A stretch of DNA of 64,000 nt from an uncultured bacterium (lineage in GTDB: Bacteria; Bacillota_I; Bacilli_A; RFN20; CAG-826), in NCBI GenBank assembly GCA_949288485.1, contig CASEKC010000001.1, positions 288,224 to 352,223 of the forward strand, read 5' to 3'. A program made the translations under genes and the position numbers. The notes below the pieces were generated by a model. That model did not search any database. It had not been told where the DNA came from and saw only the letters and a program-made list of their open reading frames with translations. The first letter of the stretch is position 1, and every line of letters starts with the position of its first letter. Shown here piece after piece: positions 45,916-54,803 of the stretch.

Positions 45916-46785
45916 CTATTTAGCTTGAGCCATAACTTCTTCAGCAAAGTTATCAACTCTTTTTTCTAAACCTTCACCAACTTGGAAACGGATGAATTTA
46001 ACGACTTTAGCACCTTTTTCTTTTAAAGCTTGGCCAACAGTCTTTGTAGGATCCATCATATATTCTTGGTCTTCTAAAGTAACTTCAGCGAAAACTTTAT
46101 GAACTTTGCCAGCAATAATATTTTTTAATGCTGCTTCTGGTTTATTTTTTAATTTTTCATCGTTTTTAACAGCTTCAAGTTGAATTTCAGTTTCTTTAGC
46201 TTTTGCTGCTTCATCAATTTGATCTTCGCTAATATATTTTGGATTATTAGCGCAAACATGGATTGCAATACCTTTAGCAAGTTCTGGATCATCTTTATCT
46301 AAAACAGTGATAACAGCAATTTTACCACCCATATGAATGTATGTTCCAACACCTTGTCCTGCTTCAGGAGTTACAACTTCAAATCTTCTTAATGATAATT
46401 TTTCACCGATTTTAACAGTAGCGTCTGTAAAAAGTGTGTTACAAGCTTCATTAGCTTCTTCTAATGATTTGCATCCTTCTTTTAAAATTTTATCATTAAC
46501 AGCTAAGACTAAATCTTTGAATGCATCGGAATGAGCAACGAAATCAGTTTCACTATTAACTTCAGTGACAACAACTTTTCCACATTCATTGCATTTTGTA
46601 ATTAATGCTAAACCTTCAGCAGCAATTCTATCTGCTTTTTTAGCTTGTTTAGCAATACCTTTTTCTCTTAACCAATCGCAAGCTTTATCGACATCATCGT
46701 TACATGCAACAAGTGCATTTTTACAATCCATCATTCCTGCGCCGGTTCTTTCTCTTAAAACTTTAATTAATGCAACATTTGCCAT
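45916..46785 (-). CDS. tsf: Elongation factor Ts
   Basis: The 289-residue nucleotide exchange factor for EF-Tu. The UBA-like N-terminus LRERTGAGMMDCKNAL (about 10-25), CDWLREKGIAKQAKKADRIAAEGL and the core signature EVNSETDFVAHSDAF (about 77-90) are intact. The remainder holds the two core subdomains, with GGKIAVITVL. Length is close to the B. subtilis protein. SD AAGGAG. It lies five bases after rpsB and is followed by a strong terminator. Confidence 0.97.
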   Translation of the reverse strand: MANVALIKVLRERTGAGMMDCKNALVACNDDVDKACDWLREKGIAKQAKKADRIAAEGLALITKCNECGKVVVTEVNSETDFVAHSDAFKDLVLAVNDKILKEGCKSLEEANEACNTLFTDATVKIGEKLSLRRFEVVTPEAGQGVGTYIHMGGKIAVITVLDKDDPELAKGIAIHVCANNPKYISEDQIDEAAKAKETEIQLEAVKNDEKLKNKPEAALKNIIAGKVHKVFAEVTLEDQEYMMDPTKTVGQALKEKGAKVVKFIRFQVGEGLEKRVDNFAEEVMAQAK

Positions 46786-46790
46786 TAAAA

Positions 46791-47861
46791 TTATTCTCCT
46801 TTTGTTTCAGTATTAACTTCAACTTTTGTTTCGTTTGTTTCAGCTTTTGCTTCTTCTTTTTTAACATCTTTATTTGCTTTATTAGCAAATCTTGCTTCAT
46901 ATCTAGCTTTTTCTCTTTCCATTCTTTCTCTTTGCATTTCTCTTCTTGCAGCTAAACGTAAAGCATTTTCTCTATCAGCTTGTCTGATAGCATCTTTCAT
47001 AGTAACTTCTTCGCCTTCATCTTTGCTATAAGCAATTTCTGGAAGTCCGCCCTTTGCTTCAACAATTGCATCAGCTAAAACAGAAATTAATAATTTAACA
47101 CTCTTTTGAGCATCATCATTTCCAGGAATAACATAATTAATACCATCTGGATCACAATTTGTATCACAAATTGCAAAAACAGGAATATTTAATTTAATAG
47201 CTTCTTTAATAGCGATTCTTTCTTCAGTTGGATCAATAACGATTAAAGCATTAGGAGCTTTTCTCATTTCCTTGATACCATCTAAGTTTTTAGCAAGTTT
47301 TTCTTTTTCTTTTCTTAAAGCAGCTTGTTCTTTTTTAGGAAGTCTATCCCAAACACCATCAGATTCTTCTTGTTCTAATTCTTTTAATTTTTTAATTCTT
47401 AATTGAATAGTTTTGAAGTTTGTTAATGTTCCACCAAGCCATCTATTTGTGATATAGAAAGATCCGCTTCTTTCAGCTTCTTCTTTAACGATATCTTTAG
47501 CAACTTGTTTTGTACCAACTAAAAGAACTTTACCGCCTTCTAAGACGATTTCTTTTAATTTTTTATAAGAATTTTCAACAGCTTCTTTTGATTTATTTAA
47601 ATCAATAATGTAGATTCCATTACGTGCGCAATAGATAAATGGTTTCATTTTTGGATTCCATTTTCTAGTTTGATGTCCATAGTGAACACCTGCTTCAAGT
47701 AATTTCTTTAATGTAATGATAGGAGCATTTGGATCAAAAACTGCTTCTGCCATTTCTTGTTGTTCAGCTTCTTTTGCTGCCTCTTCTTTTTGTTCTTGTT
47801 CAGCGACTTTAACTTCTTTTTCAGCTTCGTCAAGAACGACATTTAAATTTTCTTCAGACAT
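46791..47861 (-). CDS. rpsB: Ribosomal protein S2 with charged N- and C-terminal extensions
   Basis: The 356-residue small-subunit protein S2 (240-260 in most bacteria). The core runs from about 48 (ITLKKLLEAGVHYGHQTRKWNP) to about 280 and has GGTLTNFKTI, VIDPTEERIA and CDTNCDPDGI. About 47 residues of Glu/Lys/Ala-rich sequence (EKEVKVAEQEQKEEAAKEAE) precede the core and about 70 basic and acidic residues follow it (RREMQRERMEREKAR, KKEEAKAETNETK). Both look disordered or helical. SD AAGGAGG precedes the ATG, behind a structured leader. Cotranscribed with tsf. Confidence 0.96.
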   Translation of the reverse strand: MSEENLNVVLDEAEKEVKVAEQEQKEEAAKEAEQQEMAEAVFDPNAPIITLKKLLEAGVHYGHQTRKWNPKMKPFIYCARNGIYIIDLNKSKEAVENSYKKLKEIVLEGGKVLLVGTKQVAKDIVKEEAERSGSFYITNRWLGGTLTNFKTIQLRIKKLKELEQEESDGVWDRLPKKEQAALRKEKEKLAKNLDGIKEMRKAPNALIVIDPTEERIAIKEAIKLNIPVFAICDTNCDPDGINYVIPGNDDAQKSVKLLISVLADAIVEAKGGLPEIAYSKDEGEEVTMKDAIRQADRENALRLAARREMQRERMEREKARYEARFANKANKDVKKEEAKAETNETKVEVNTETKGE

Positions 47862-47987
47862 TAAGTCTCCTCCTTATTTGTTAAGCCTCCACTACTTCGA
47901 ACAGCCTTCCCTACATTAATAAAATGTAGACTAGGACGCTGAATTCATAGTGTGCGTATTCTTTTAGGCATCAAAAAACCCAAAAGT
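47862..47987 (-). promoter_or_regulatory. Structured 5' leader of rpsB, candidate autoregulatory element
   Basis: About 125 transcribed bases separate the probable start near 47987 from the rpsB SD. A perfect hairpin, CTACATT-TTATT-AATGTAG (47911-47929), is followed by GGGAAGGC and GTAGTGGAGGC motifs with possible long-range pairing. Leaders bound by S2 control rpsB in several bacteria; whether this is one is unproven. Confidence 0.45.
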
Positions 47988-47993
47988 ATGAAT

Positions 47994-47999
47994 ATTATA
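47994..47999 (-). promoter_or_regulatory. -10 box of the rpsB operon
   Basis: TATAAT on the minus strand with TTGCAT about 17 bases upstream as a weak -35. It lies between the xer stop (48030) and the rpsB leader. Confidence 0.5.
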
Positions 48000-48029
48000 T
48001 ATATATTTAAGGTTATATGCAAACCATTT

Positions 48030-48968
48030 TTACTTATTTTTTGTCGAATTTTGTGGGAAATATTTGTTATATTCGTTTTTAATTTTTTCTTTTGAAACAT
48101 GCATATAAATTGAGGTTGTTCCAACTGATTCATGCCCCATAAGTTCTTGAATCATTCTTAAGTCTGCTCCCTTATCTAAAAGATGAGTTGCAAAAGAATG
48201 CCTTAAAACGTGAGGATGTAAATCAAATCCTAATGAAAGACCCGTTTTTTTAACAATTTCTTTTAAAATATATTCTAAACCACGACTAGTTAATTGTTTT
48301 CCTTTAGAATTTAGGAAAAAATAAGGTGTTTTTTTATCAACTTCATTATCTTCTATTAATTGAACTCTTAAAAATTTAGCATAATCAATCATCGCGATTT
48401 TAGCATCATTAGAAAAAGGAACGATTCTTTCTTTATTTCCTTTACCAATAATTCGCATATAACGAGATGAAAAAACAATATCGCTCGTTTTTAAATTAAT
48501 TACTTCAGAACATCTTAAACCAGAAGAATACATCAATTCTAATAAAGCTTGATCACGGCTTTGCAAATTATCTACACGCTTTTTATTTGCTTCTAATAAA
48601 GCTTTAATTTGTGATTCGTATAAAACTTCAGGCAATTTATCATGCTTTTTAGGTGATACGATTAATAAAAACGGATTAGAATCGACCATATTTAAATCAT
48701 ATAAATAAGAATAATATTTTTTTAAAGCCGAAATTCTTCTTCTAAGAGATCTAGGAGATTCATTATTTCCTCGATAAGTTTTATTTTTCAATCGTTCAGC
48801 CATAAATAGACGAACATCATCACGTGTTATTTTTCTAAAATCTAATTGTTTTTCAATTAAAAAGTTCTCAAAAATATTTATATCTTGAGAGTATGATTTA
48901 ATAGTATTTTCACTATAATTTAATTCGTGTTTAAGATGCGATAAAAATAATGCTTGCTCTTTAGTCAT
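48030..48968 (-). CDS. Tyrosine recombinase, XerC/XerD type
   Basis: The 312-residue integrase-like protein resolves chromosome dimers at dif with FtsK in most bacteria. An N-terminal SAM-like core-binding domain (LSHLKHELNYSENTIKSY) is followed by the catalytic domain with SSGLRCSEV (Arg), a Lys in IGKGNKER, HVLRHSFATHLL (His-Arg), GHESVGTTSIYMHV (His and Tyr). All catalytic residues are present. Location after trmFO and before rpsB matches XerC of Bacillus (codV position). It shares eight bases with trmFO. The hslVU and codY genes that normally follow are absent. Confidence 0.93.
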   Translation of the reverse strand: MTKEQALFLSHLKHELNYSENTIKSYSQDINIFENFLIEKQLDFRKITRDDVRLFMAERLKNKTYRGNNESPRSLRRRISALKKYYSYLYDLNMVDSNPFLLIVSPKKHDKLPEVLYESQIKALLEANKKRVDNLQSRDQALLELMYSSGLRCSEVINLKTSDIVFSSRYMRIIGKGNKERIVPFSNDAKIAMIDYAKFLRVQLIEDNEVDKKTPYFFLNSKGKQLTSRGLEYILKEIVKKTGLSLGFDLHPHVLRHSFATHLLDKGADLRMIQELMGHESVGTTSIYMHVSKEKIKNEYNKYFPQNSTKNK

Positions 48969-50262
48969 TTAAATATTTTTTAAATTCTTCAATTGCCTTT
49001 AAAGAAGTATCGATTACTTTGTTTTTGTCTTCTTTATTTGCTCTATAAATTATACCAAAATTTGCATTCATCGGTTGAAAATTGTTTAGTCCGGTATGTG
49101 TTATATATCTAACTAATGCACCTAAAACAGTATTAAAAGATAATGGCTTAAATTCTTTATTTTTAAGACGTAAATATAAATATATTGCTGCTAATAAGCC
49201 ACTAGCTGCGCTTTCAACATAGCCTTCAACTCCACTAAGTTGACCAGCAATAAAAATATTTTTATTAACTTTCATCGATAAATCATCATTTAATATTTTT
49301 GGAGCATAAATATAAGAATTTCTATGCATTAATCCATATCTTGCAAATTTGGCATTTTCTAAACCTGGAATAAGTGAAAAAACTCTTTTTTGTTCACCGT
49401 ATGTTAAATTTGTTTGAAAACCTACTAAATTATAAAAATCTCCAATTAAATCATCCTGTCTTAATTGAACAACCGCATAATATTGATGGTTGTTATTTTC
49501 TAATCCAACCGGTTTCAAAGGACCGAATCTTAATGTATCGATTCCTCTAGAAGCTAAAACTTCAATTGGAAGACAACCTTCAAAATAATTTTTATCAAAA
49601 TCATGAAGTAACGCTTTTTTTGCATTAATTAGCTCATTATAGAACTTAAAATATTCTTCTTTTTCCATTCCGCAGTTTATATAAGAGCCATCATCTTGGT
49701 CATATCTTGATTTTATAAAAACTTTTGAAAAATCAATTGAATCTTTATAGATAATTGGTGCTGAAGCATCATAAAAACCATAACTATCAATTTTAGTTAA
49801 AGAATTAATTTCATCTAAAATTTCTTTTCCACTCAATGGACCAGTCGCAATAATATTAATTCCTTCAGGTAATTTTGTTGCATTTTCCTTAATAATAGTT
49901 ATATTAGGATTATTTTTAATTTTTTCTGTTATATAAGACGCAAAAATTTCTCTATCAACTGCCAAAGCATCTCCACTTTTAACTTCGCTTACTTTGCTTG
50001 CTTCCATCATTATTGAGCCTAAACGAGAAATTTCTTCTTTTAATAAACCACAAGCATTATCAAGTTTTTTACTTTTTAATGAATTTGAACAAACAAGTTC
50101 ACCAAAAAGATCGCTATGATGGGCGCCATCGTTAAATTCAGGTCTTCTTTCATATAGATTAACTTTAATGCCACGATTTGCTAAGAAATTAGCAGCCTCT
50201 GAGCCAGCTAAACCAGCTCCAATAATATTTATAACTAAATCTTTATCCATTATTTTTACCAT
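48961..50262 (-). CDS. trmFO: Folate-dependent tRNA m5U54 methyltransferase
   Basis: Methylates U54 of tRNA using methylenetetrahydrofolate and FAD. The 433 residues show the FAD loop IIGAGLAGSEAANFL (about 13-27), YERRPEF, FGELVCSNSLKS with the key cysteine and QLSGVEGYVESAASGLL near 345. The frame opens at 50262, with an alternative ATG at 50250; neither has a good SD. The start overlaps the end of topA by up to 20 bases, giving translational coupling. Normal order topA-trmFO-xerC is kept. Confidence 0.95.
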   Translation of the reverse strand: MVKIMDKDLVINIIGAGLAGSEAANFLANRGIKVNLYERRPEFNDGAHHSDLFGELVCSNSLKSKKLDNACGLLKEEISRLGSIMMEASKVSEVKSGDALAVDREIFASYITEKIKNNPNITIIKENATKLPEGINIIATGPLSGKEILDEINSLTKIDSYGFYDASAPIIYKDSIDFSKVFIKSRYDQDDGSYINCGMEKEEYFKFYNELINAKKALLHDFDKNYFEGCLPIEVLASRGIDTLRFGPLKPVGLENNNHQYYAVVQLRQDDLIGDFYNLVGFQTNLTYGEQKRVFSLIPGLENAKFARYGLMHRNSYIYAPKILNDDLSMKVNKNIFIAGQLSGVEGYVESAASGLLAAIYLYLRLKNKEFKPLSFNTVLGALVRYITHTGLNNFQPMNANFGIIYRANKEDKNKVIDTSLKAIEEFKKYLND

Positions 50263-52324
50263 TAATAGGTTCTATATAGTCGCAATTTGGATAAGAAGAA
50301 CAGCCATAAAAATAGCCTCTTTTGCTTCTTCTTTTAACTAAAAGAGCTCCACATTTAGGACAGTATCTTTTTTCTTCTTCCTCTCCTTGATCAATATATC
50401 GGCAATTTGGGAAATTTGAGCAGCCAATAAATGTATCGCCTTTTTTGTTTTTACGATAAACGAGCGGAGAGCCACAATTAGGGCAATTTCTTCCTACCTC
50501 AATTGGTTTCTCTTTTTCTTCTTTTTTAATATATTTACAACTTGGATAATTGCTGCAAGCAACAAATTCCCCATATCTTCCTTTTCTAACTACTAAATCT
50601 GAACCACAAACTGGACATTGTTCACCAGTTTTTTTAAGAGGTTCTTTATACATTTGGTCTTTAACTTCATTAAATTTATCAATAAATGGGAAATAAAAAT
50701 CAGAAATAACTTTCTTCTCATCTGCTTCACCATTTTGAATTCTATCAAGATTATTTTCCATTTCAGCAGTATATTCAGTATTTATTAAGTCAGGGAAATA
50801 TTTTGCTAAAACTTTAGAAGTTAAAACACCTTGTTCTGTTGGAGTTAAAATTCCTTTTGAAGAAGTAATATATTTTCTTGCTACTAAAGTTTGGATTGTG
50901 GAAGAATAGGTAGAAGGTCTACCAATACCCTTTTCTTCCATCAATTTTACAAGCTTTCCTTCGCTATATCTTGCTGGCGGTTTTGTTTCATCTTCTTCAA
51001 GCTTTACATCAGTAAGATCATACTTATCTCCGATTTTAAATTCTGGAATTAAATTATCAGCTTCTTCGTCTTTAAAAACATCAAAACCAGGGAATAAAGT
51101 TTTTGAGCCGGTTAATTTGAAATTTAATGAATTTGTTGCTTCAAGTATAACGCTTGTTTGTAAGACTTTTTTATTGCTCATTAAACAAGAAACGCTTCTT
51201 TCAAAAATTAATTTATATAGTTTATAAGCTTTTGCTGATAAATATTTTTTCATTTTTTCTGGAGTTCTTTCTAAAGAAGTTGGACGAATTGCTTCGTGTG
51301 CGTCTTGGGCATTTTTAACTTCTTTTTTACTAACTTGTGGTCCTTTATAAAACTCTTCACCATATTTTGAAATAATATAATCTTTACAATAAGAGATAAA
51401 TAAATCAGAAAGTTTTGTTGAATCTGTTCTAATATATGTAATTAAGCCAGTTAAGCCTTCATCAGTTTCAATACCCTCATATAATTCTTGGGCTAAAAAA
51501 GTAGTTTCTTTTGTTGAAAAACCGTATTTAGAAAATGCAGCTTGTTGCAAAGTAGATGTTCTAAATGGTTCTTTCGCACTTAAAAATTTCTCTTTTGAAT
51601 CAACTAATAAAACTTTAACTTCATTTGTTAATGTATCAAGAGCTTCTTTAGCTAAGTTTTCATCTTTAAAATTATCCATCTTTTCATTTTTATAAGAAAC
51701 TAAACTCAATGGAAATTTATTTTCTTTAACTTTTAAAGATGCAAACAATTTATAAAATTTTTCACTTTTAAAGTCTTGAATCTCTTTTTCGTGATCACAA
51801 ATTAACTGTAATGCGACTGATTGAACTCTACCTGCACTTTCACTATTAATTTTTGCCTTTAGAAGACTAGAAAGTTTAAAACCAATGATTCTATCAATAA
51901 TTCTTCTTGTTTCTTGAGCGTGAACAAGATTCATATCGATAGTTCTTGGATTTTCAATTGCCTTTTTTATTGAATCTTTAGTAATTTCATGAAATTCTAA
52001 TCTTTTTGTTGATTCAATAGGCAAATCTAAAACTTTAGCTAAAGAATATGCAATAGCTTCTCCTTCTCTATCAGGGTCGGTTGCAAGAATAACTTCCTCA
52101 GCTTTTTTTGCACTTTTTTTAAGTGTTTTAACTAAACTAAGTTTATCTTTTGAAATAATATATTTAGGTTCAAAGTTATTTTCAACATCAACACCAAGTC
52201 CACCTTTTCCAGAAATAGCTAAATCTTTTACGTGGCCTTTAGATGCTTCGACTTCATAACCTTCCCCTAAATAATGAGCGATAGTTTTACTTTTTGTTGG
52301 TGATTCTACAATAACTAATTTCAT
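50243..52324 (-). CDS. topA: DNA topoisomerase I
   Basis: Relaxes negative supercoils. The 693 residues start with the Toprim motif VIVESPTKSKTIAHYLG and DPDREGEAIA (about 88-97). The active-site tyrosine is in LITYIRTDST (about 305), and C-terminal zinc ribbons follow: CPVCG-CSNYPSC, CPNCG-CSNFPNC and CPKCG-CSSYPNC between about 575 and 690. Three complete Cys4 ribbons are typical of Firmicutes TopA. It overlaps trmFO by 20 bases and lies 100 bases after dprA. SD is AGAGG-like. Confidence 0.97.
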   Translation of the reverse strand: MKLVIVESPTKSKTIAHYLGEGYEVEASKGHVKDLAISGKGGLGVDVENNFEPKYIISKDKLSLVKTLKKSAKKAEEVILATDPDREGEAIAYSLAKVLDLPIESTKRLEFHEITKDSIKKAIENPRTIDMNLVHAQETRRIIDRIIGFKLSSLLKAKINSESAGRVQSVALQLICDHEKEIQDFKSEKFYKLFASLKVKENKFPLSLVSYKNEKMDNFKDENLAKEALDTLTNEVKVLLVDSKEKFLSAKEPFRTSTLQQAAFSKYGFSTKETTFLAQELYEGIETDEGLTGLITYIRTDSTKLSDLFISYCKDYIISKYGEEFYKGPQVSKKEVKNAQDAHEAIRPTSLERTPEKMKKYLSAKAYKLYKLIFERSVSCLMSNKKVLQTSVILEATNSLNFKLTGSKTLFPGFDVFKDEEADNLIPEFKIGDKYDLTDVKLEEDETKPPARYSEGKLVKLMEEKGIGRPSTYSSTIQTLVARKYITSSKGILTPTEQGVLTSKVLAKYFPDLINTEYTAEMENNLDRIQNGEADEKKVISDFYFPFIDKFNEVKDQMYKEPLKKTGEQCPVCGSDLVVRKGRYGEFVACSNYPSCKYIKKEEKEKPIEVGRNCPNCGSPLVYRKNKKGDTFIGCSNFPNCRYIDQGEEEEKRYCPKCGALLVKRRSKRGYFYGCSSYPNCDYIEPINGKNNG

Positions 52325-52424
52325 CTTTTCCTCTTTTTCGTTTTTAAAATATATAAATAATCTTAAGTTTTGTAAAGTAGGAAAATTTCTTATATATATC
52401 TTATATATATAAAGATTTTTTCAT

Positions 52425-53195
52425 TTAAAATAAACCTTCTAAATCTTTGGCATTTTCAATTAAGGCAGCACCGTCTTTTATAAATTTATTAGGATTTGAT
52501 TCTCTTAAAGCACTTGAAGGAACACAGCCAACATTTTTACCAAAATATATAGCATAATTAACTGTATTAACTGCTCCACTACGATCATAAGATTCAATTA
52601 ATAAAGTGCATTTTGATAAACCAGCAATTATTCGATTTCTAACTAAAAATGAATTTTGAGTTCCAACAACTCCATTAGGATATTCACTTAAAATAAGTCC
52701 ATTATTAGCTGGAATTTTCTTATATAATTCTTTATTACACTTCGGATATTCAATATCAATTCCATTTCCCAATACTGCAATTGTTTTTAAATTATTTTTT
52801 AATGCTTCTTCATGTGCTTTTCTATCGATTCCTTTAGCAAGACCACTTACTATACAAGTATCTTTTGGAAGATCTTTAATAATTTTTAAAGTCATTGCTT
52901 CTCCATAAAGAGTAGAATTTCTACTTCCAACAACTGCTAAATAATGATAATTAGCATCATTAATCAATGTTCTATTTCCTTTATAAAATAAAACAAATGG
53001 TGGTTTTTCGATGTTTTTTAAGACTAATGGATAATCCTCATCTAAAATAGTGATTGCATCAACATCAAGTTCATCAATTTGTCGAATGTCTTCTTCACTA
53101 AAATGAGTTCTTTTGTTTTTAAATTCATCCATCATTAAGTCCCAATCACCTTTATACTTCATTGATAAATAAATTAAAATATTTCTTGATCTCAT
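52425..53195 (-). CDS. dprA: DNA-processing protein DprA (short form)
   Basis: The 256-residue Rossmann-like protein loads RecA on single-stranded DNA during natural transformation. It has VVGSRNSTLYG (about 97), VSGLAKGIDRKAHEEAL (about 125), LGNGIDIEYP, LSEYPNG and VRNRIIAGLSKCTLLIES, the DprA core. The extra N-terminal SAM and C-terminal winged-helix domains found in some relatives are reduced or absent. The SD AAGGAGG is 13 bases before the ATG and forms the 3' arm of the hairpin at 53207-53230. It sits between rnhB and topA, its usual position. Competence is not implied by dprA alone. Confidence 0.92.
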   Translation of the reverse strand: MRSRNILIYLSMKYKGDWDLMMDEFKNKRTHFSEEDIRQIDELDVDAITILDEDYPLVLKNIEKPPFVLFYKGNRTLINDANYHYLAVVGSRNSTLYGEAMTLKIIKDLPKDTCIVSGLAKGIDRKAHEEALKNNLKTIAVLGNGIDIEYPKCNKELYKKIPANNGLILSEYPNGVVGTQNSFLVRNRIIAGLSKCTLLIESYDRSGAVNTVNYAIYFGKNVGCVPSSALRESNPNKFIKDGAALIENAKDLEGLF

Positions 53196-53206
53196 ACTTT
53201 TAAAAA

Positions 53207-53230
53207 AGCCTCCTTAAATACAAGAAGGCT
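53207..53230 (-). terminator. Hairpin between rnhB and dprA that covers the dprA SD
   Basis: On the minus strand AGCCTTCTT pairs with AAGGAGGCT (one wobble), loop GTATTT, then TTTTTT. It has terminator form, and the 3' arm contains AAGGAGG, the only SD of dprA. Confidence 0.65.
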
Positions 53231-53257
53231 AAAAAAATAAAATTTATTCACATTTTT

Positions 53258-53878
53258 TTAAAAAAGTGTAATTGGCGGATACAATATTTCCTTGACAGGT
53301 TTATAACTTTCTCGATAAAAACCTTTAATTATTCCATATTTTTTAATAATTTCTAGATGTTCTTTAGTGGGATAACCTTTATGTTTATTAAAATTATATT
53401 CTGGATATTTTTTTGCATATTCATCCATAATTCTATCTCTTGTTACTTTAGCAATTATCGAAGCTGCGGCAATACATCTTGCTTTTGCATCTCCTTTAAC
53501 TAAACTAATTGCTTCAAGATTATTAAATTTTAAAGGCATATAATCAGTTAAAATAAGATCAATAGGAATTTTAATTTCTTTTAATGATAAAAGCATTGCT
53601 TTTTTAGAAGCAGAATAAATATTAATTTCATCAATTTCTTTAGGCGAAACGATACCAATTCCAATAGCTAAAGCATTATTTTGAATAATATCAAAAAGTT
53701 TATCTCTTTCTTTAGCACTTAATTTTTTAGAATCATTTATAAAATCGTTTTTAAAATCAGCTGGTAAAATAACTGCACTAGCAACAACTGGACCACATAA
53801 AGGGCCTCTTCCTGCTTCATCACACCCAGCAATATTTTTAATATTATCGTTAAAATATTTATCTTCAAAATTTAACAT
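53258..53878 (-). CDS. rnhB: Ribonuclease HII
   Basis: Removes ribonucleotides and RNA of RNA-DNA hybrids. The 206 residues from ATG 53878 carry the catalytic DEAGRGPLCGPVVAS (about 19-33) and KVTRDRIMDEYAKKYPEYNFNKHKGYPTKEH near 155-185. A TTG five codons upstream (53893) also lies in frame, but an AAAGAG SD sits eight bases before the ATG. It overlaps the end of rbgA by 14 bases. Normal length. Confidence 0.95.
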   Translation of the reverse strand: MLNFEDKYFNDNIKNIAGCDEAGRGPLCGPVVASAVILPADFKNDFINDSKKLSAKERDKLFDIIQNNALAIGIGIVSPKEIDEINIYSASKKAMLLSLKEIKIPIDLILTDYMPLKFNNLEAISLVKGDAKARCIAAASIIAKVTRDRIMDEYAKKYPEYNFNKHKGYPTKEHLEIIKKYGIIKGFYRESYKPVKEILYPPITLF

Positions 53879-54743
53879 CTTCAACTCTTTCAATAGTAAA
53901 TTTTCCTATTATTCCATTTCTAAACTCGTTTAAAATAACTTTAATAGTTTTTTCTAAATCAACACTATTATCTTTATTTAATAATCCTCTTTTTCTACCA
54001 ATTGTTTCTAAAATAAAATTATTTTCATCATTTTCTTTAAATTCATATTTATAACGAATATTAAAATCATTTAAATAATATTTTTTTATAAAACTCATCA
54101 TTTGTTCAAAAATTTCATCTAAAGGAAGGATATCTTCTTTGATAGTTCCTAAAAGAGCAAGATTTATTGCACTCTTTTTATCTTTAAATTGAGGAAGTAA
54201 TATTCCAGGAGTATCCATTATTTCAAAATTTTTATTTACCTTTATCCATCTAATTGCTTTTGTAACTCCCGGCTCATTTTTGGCAATTGCAATACTTTTT
54301 TTAGCCATTAAATTAATAAAGGTAGATTTCCCAACATTAGGAATTCCTACAACCATTGCTCTAATCGATATATTTTTAATACCTTTTTTTAAATATTTTT
54401 CTCTTTTTTCATCAATATAAACATTAATTAAAGATAAAATATCATTAACAATCTTTTGATTTTTTAAATCGACTACCATTGCTAAATCATTATTTTTAGT
54501 TAAATATTTTTCCCATTTTTTTGATTCATTTTCATCACTTAAATCCTTTTTTGATAATAAAAATACTTTCTTTTTATCTTTAATTATTTCCATTAAATAT
54601 GGATTATAGCTTGATAAAGGAATTCTTGAATCTAACAAAACTATCACAAAATCAACTAATTTAAGTTTTTCACTTATTAAATTAGATGCTTTTTTCATAT
54701 GACCTGGAAACCAGTGAATATTTTTAACTTTATTATTTTCCAT
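53865..54743 (-). CDS. rbgA: Ribosome biogenesis GTPase
   Basis: The 292-residue circularly permuted GTPase completes the 50S subunit. The motifs occur in permuted order: KKDLSD (G4, about 61-67), GIPNVGKST (G1, about 134) and DTPGILLP (G3, about 177). HWFPGHMKKA at 10-19 is the family's N-terminal signature. C-terminal domain to about 290 (ERVEDVKF). It ends with TGA and overlaps rnhB by up to 28 bases. It is separated from rplS by a terminator hairpin, so it may be read at lower level. Confidence 0.96.
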   Translation of the reverse strand: MENNKVKNIHWFPGHMKKASNLISEKLKLVDFVIVLLDSRIPLSSYNPYLMEIIKDKKKVFLLSKKDLSDENESKKWEKYLTKNNDLAMVVDLKNQKIVNDILSLINVYIDEKREKYLKKGIKNISIRAMVVGIPNVGKSTFINLMAKKSIAIAKNEPGVTKAIRWIKVNKNFEIMDTPGILLPQFKDKKSAINLALLGTIKEDILPLDEIFEQMMSFIKKYYLNDFNIRYKYEFKENDENNFILETIGRKRGLLNKDNSVDLEKTIKVILNEFRNGIIGKFTIERVEDVKF

Positions 54744-54761
54744 ACGTTTTAGATTTTACAA

Positions 54762-54791
54762 TAAAAAAATAAGATGGGTAAGCCCCATCTT
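54762..54791 (-). terminator. Terminator of rplS
   Basis: On the minus strand AAGATGGGG-CTTA-CCCATCTT, an 8-bp stem, is followed by ATTTTTTTAT. It lies 13 bases after the rplS stop and before rbgA. Confidence 0.8.
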
Positions 54792-54803
54792 ATTTTTAAA
54801 TAA

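Noticed and set aside
47880..47950. tRNA or SRP RNA in the rpsB upstream region (contains GTTCGAAG)
   Set aside because: No cloverleaf can be formed and the SRP core motifs are missing; better explained as an mRNA leader.
48030..48968. Xer-type recombinase as a mobile-element integrase
   Set aside because: Its place between trmFO and rpsB is the conserved chromosomal xerC position, and no element surrounds it.
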